Origin: Haliscomenobacter sp041740695
Lineage (GTDB): Bacteria > Bacteroidota > Bacteroidia > Chitinophagales > Saprospiraceae
Assembly (NCBI RefSeq): GCF_041740695.1
Contig: NZ_JBGSLK010000116.1
Coordinates: 45,998-109,997, forward strand
Direction of reading: 5' to 3'
Length of the DNA: 64,000 bases
Below are positions 63,871-64,000 of this stretch, piece by piece; position 1 is the first letter of the stretch; every line of letters starts with the position of its first letter. The translations under genes were made by a program, and so were the position numbers. The notes beneath the pieces were generated by a model. The model was given only the letters and a program-made list of their open reading frames with translations. It ran no database searches and was not told where the DNA came from.

Positions 63871-64000
63871 TTAGCGCCCGAAGGGCGCGACATATATTTG
63901 GGTGCTGCAAGCAGCACGAAGTTCATTGAAAACATTGAGTTGATGCTTACGACAGGTACTAATGAAGCCTTGAATTCGGGCATAGGTTTCAGCACCCTCG
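63871..64000 (-). CDS. 3' end of a transposase gene (IS66-like), cut by window edge
   Basis: On the minus strand, 42 codons are open from the window edge to the TAA at 63871-63873, reading EGAETYARIQGFISTCRKHQ then LNVFNELRAA. This fits the C-terminal GA.(T/A)YA.I....(S/D)T..K...N(V/I)F..L pattern of IS66-type transposases, so an insertion sequence probably occupies the DNA beyond the window. The stop lies within a GCGCCCGAAGGGCGC hairpin. Family assignment from 42 residues is tentative. Confidence 0.5.
   Translation of the reverse strand, partial: EGAETYARIQGFISTCRKHQLNVFNELRAACSTQIYVAPFGR

Noticed and set aside
1..64000. tRNA or rRNA genes
   Set aside because: No cloverleaf, CCA end or rRNA core sequence was noticed by reading. 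A tRNAscan/Infernal run would settle it; any hit would overturn this.

Overview
The window looks like chromosomal DNA of a Bacteroidota bacterium, most likely of the Saprospira/Haliscomenobacter type. The lineage is inferred from gene content; the species cannot be proven from the sequence alone. Supporting signs are C-terminal type IX secretion sorting domains, TonB-dependent receptor architecture, LytTR two-component systems, TAnnTTTG -7 promoter boxes, a PVC-type CxxCH lipoprotein, Tat-exported Gfo/Idh oxidoreductases, DUF1080 proteins, and long perfect palindromes in most intergenic gaps.

Layout. 0-15 kb: a truncated T9SS cargo, a double DUF1080 protein, a LutA-like Fe-S protein, a LytS/LytTR-type pair divergent from a TonB-dependent receptor, a Tat Gfo/Idh oxidoreductase, a PspA/ESCRT-III-like pair, and a 1016-residue cytochrome c lipoprotein. 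15.3-21.7 kb: the centrepiece, a SIR2-like/EAD11-like protein followed by an nSTAND NTPase with a C-terminal FGE-sulfatase (C-type lectin) domain, then the parts of a diversity-generating retroelement (DGR). The last codons of the FGE domain form a 123-bp variable repeat. It differs from a template repeat 2 kb downstream at 16 positions, and every one is an adenine in the template. HRDC and Avd accessory genes are intact, but the reverse transcriptase has lost its central palm region and is frameshifted, so the retroelement looks frozen after past activity.

22-28 kb: two divergent AAA+ ATPases, a tandem CbbX-type protein and a ClpA/B-like protein with a degenerate first P-loop. 28.4-34.4 kb: a leftward cluster with a ricin-lectin/cholesterol-dependent-cytolysin-like protein, a PLL-type beta-propeller lectin, a small membrane protein, a beta-helix T9SS cargo and a lipocalin-like lipoprotein. 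34.6-41 kb: a LytTR regulator and TPR histidine kinase, two paralogous thioredoxin-fold proteins, and a small membrane protein.

41-49 kb is mostly housekeeping: YbbR-like protein, YajC, YidC, DUF3293, an aminotransferase, an S24-type regulator, and aspartate kinase. 49-59.5 kb: amidase, an AT-rich lipoprotein gene, aminopeptidase P, a purple-acid-phosphatase-like enzyme, and a Gfo/Idh + HEAT-DUF1080 operon probably acting on 3-keto-glycosides. 59.6-64 kb: an FGE protein/ECF sigma/anti-sigma operon, small conserved proteins, uridine kinase, and the 3' end of a transposase gene running off the window.

At least four families of long palindromes recur in the gaps. One family (GGGGC...GCCCC) sits 16-22 nt upstream of start codons at four loci, and its two long copies show compensatory stem changes. 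No rRNA, tRNA or CRISPR array was recognised.
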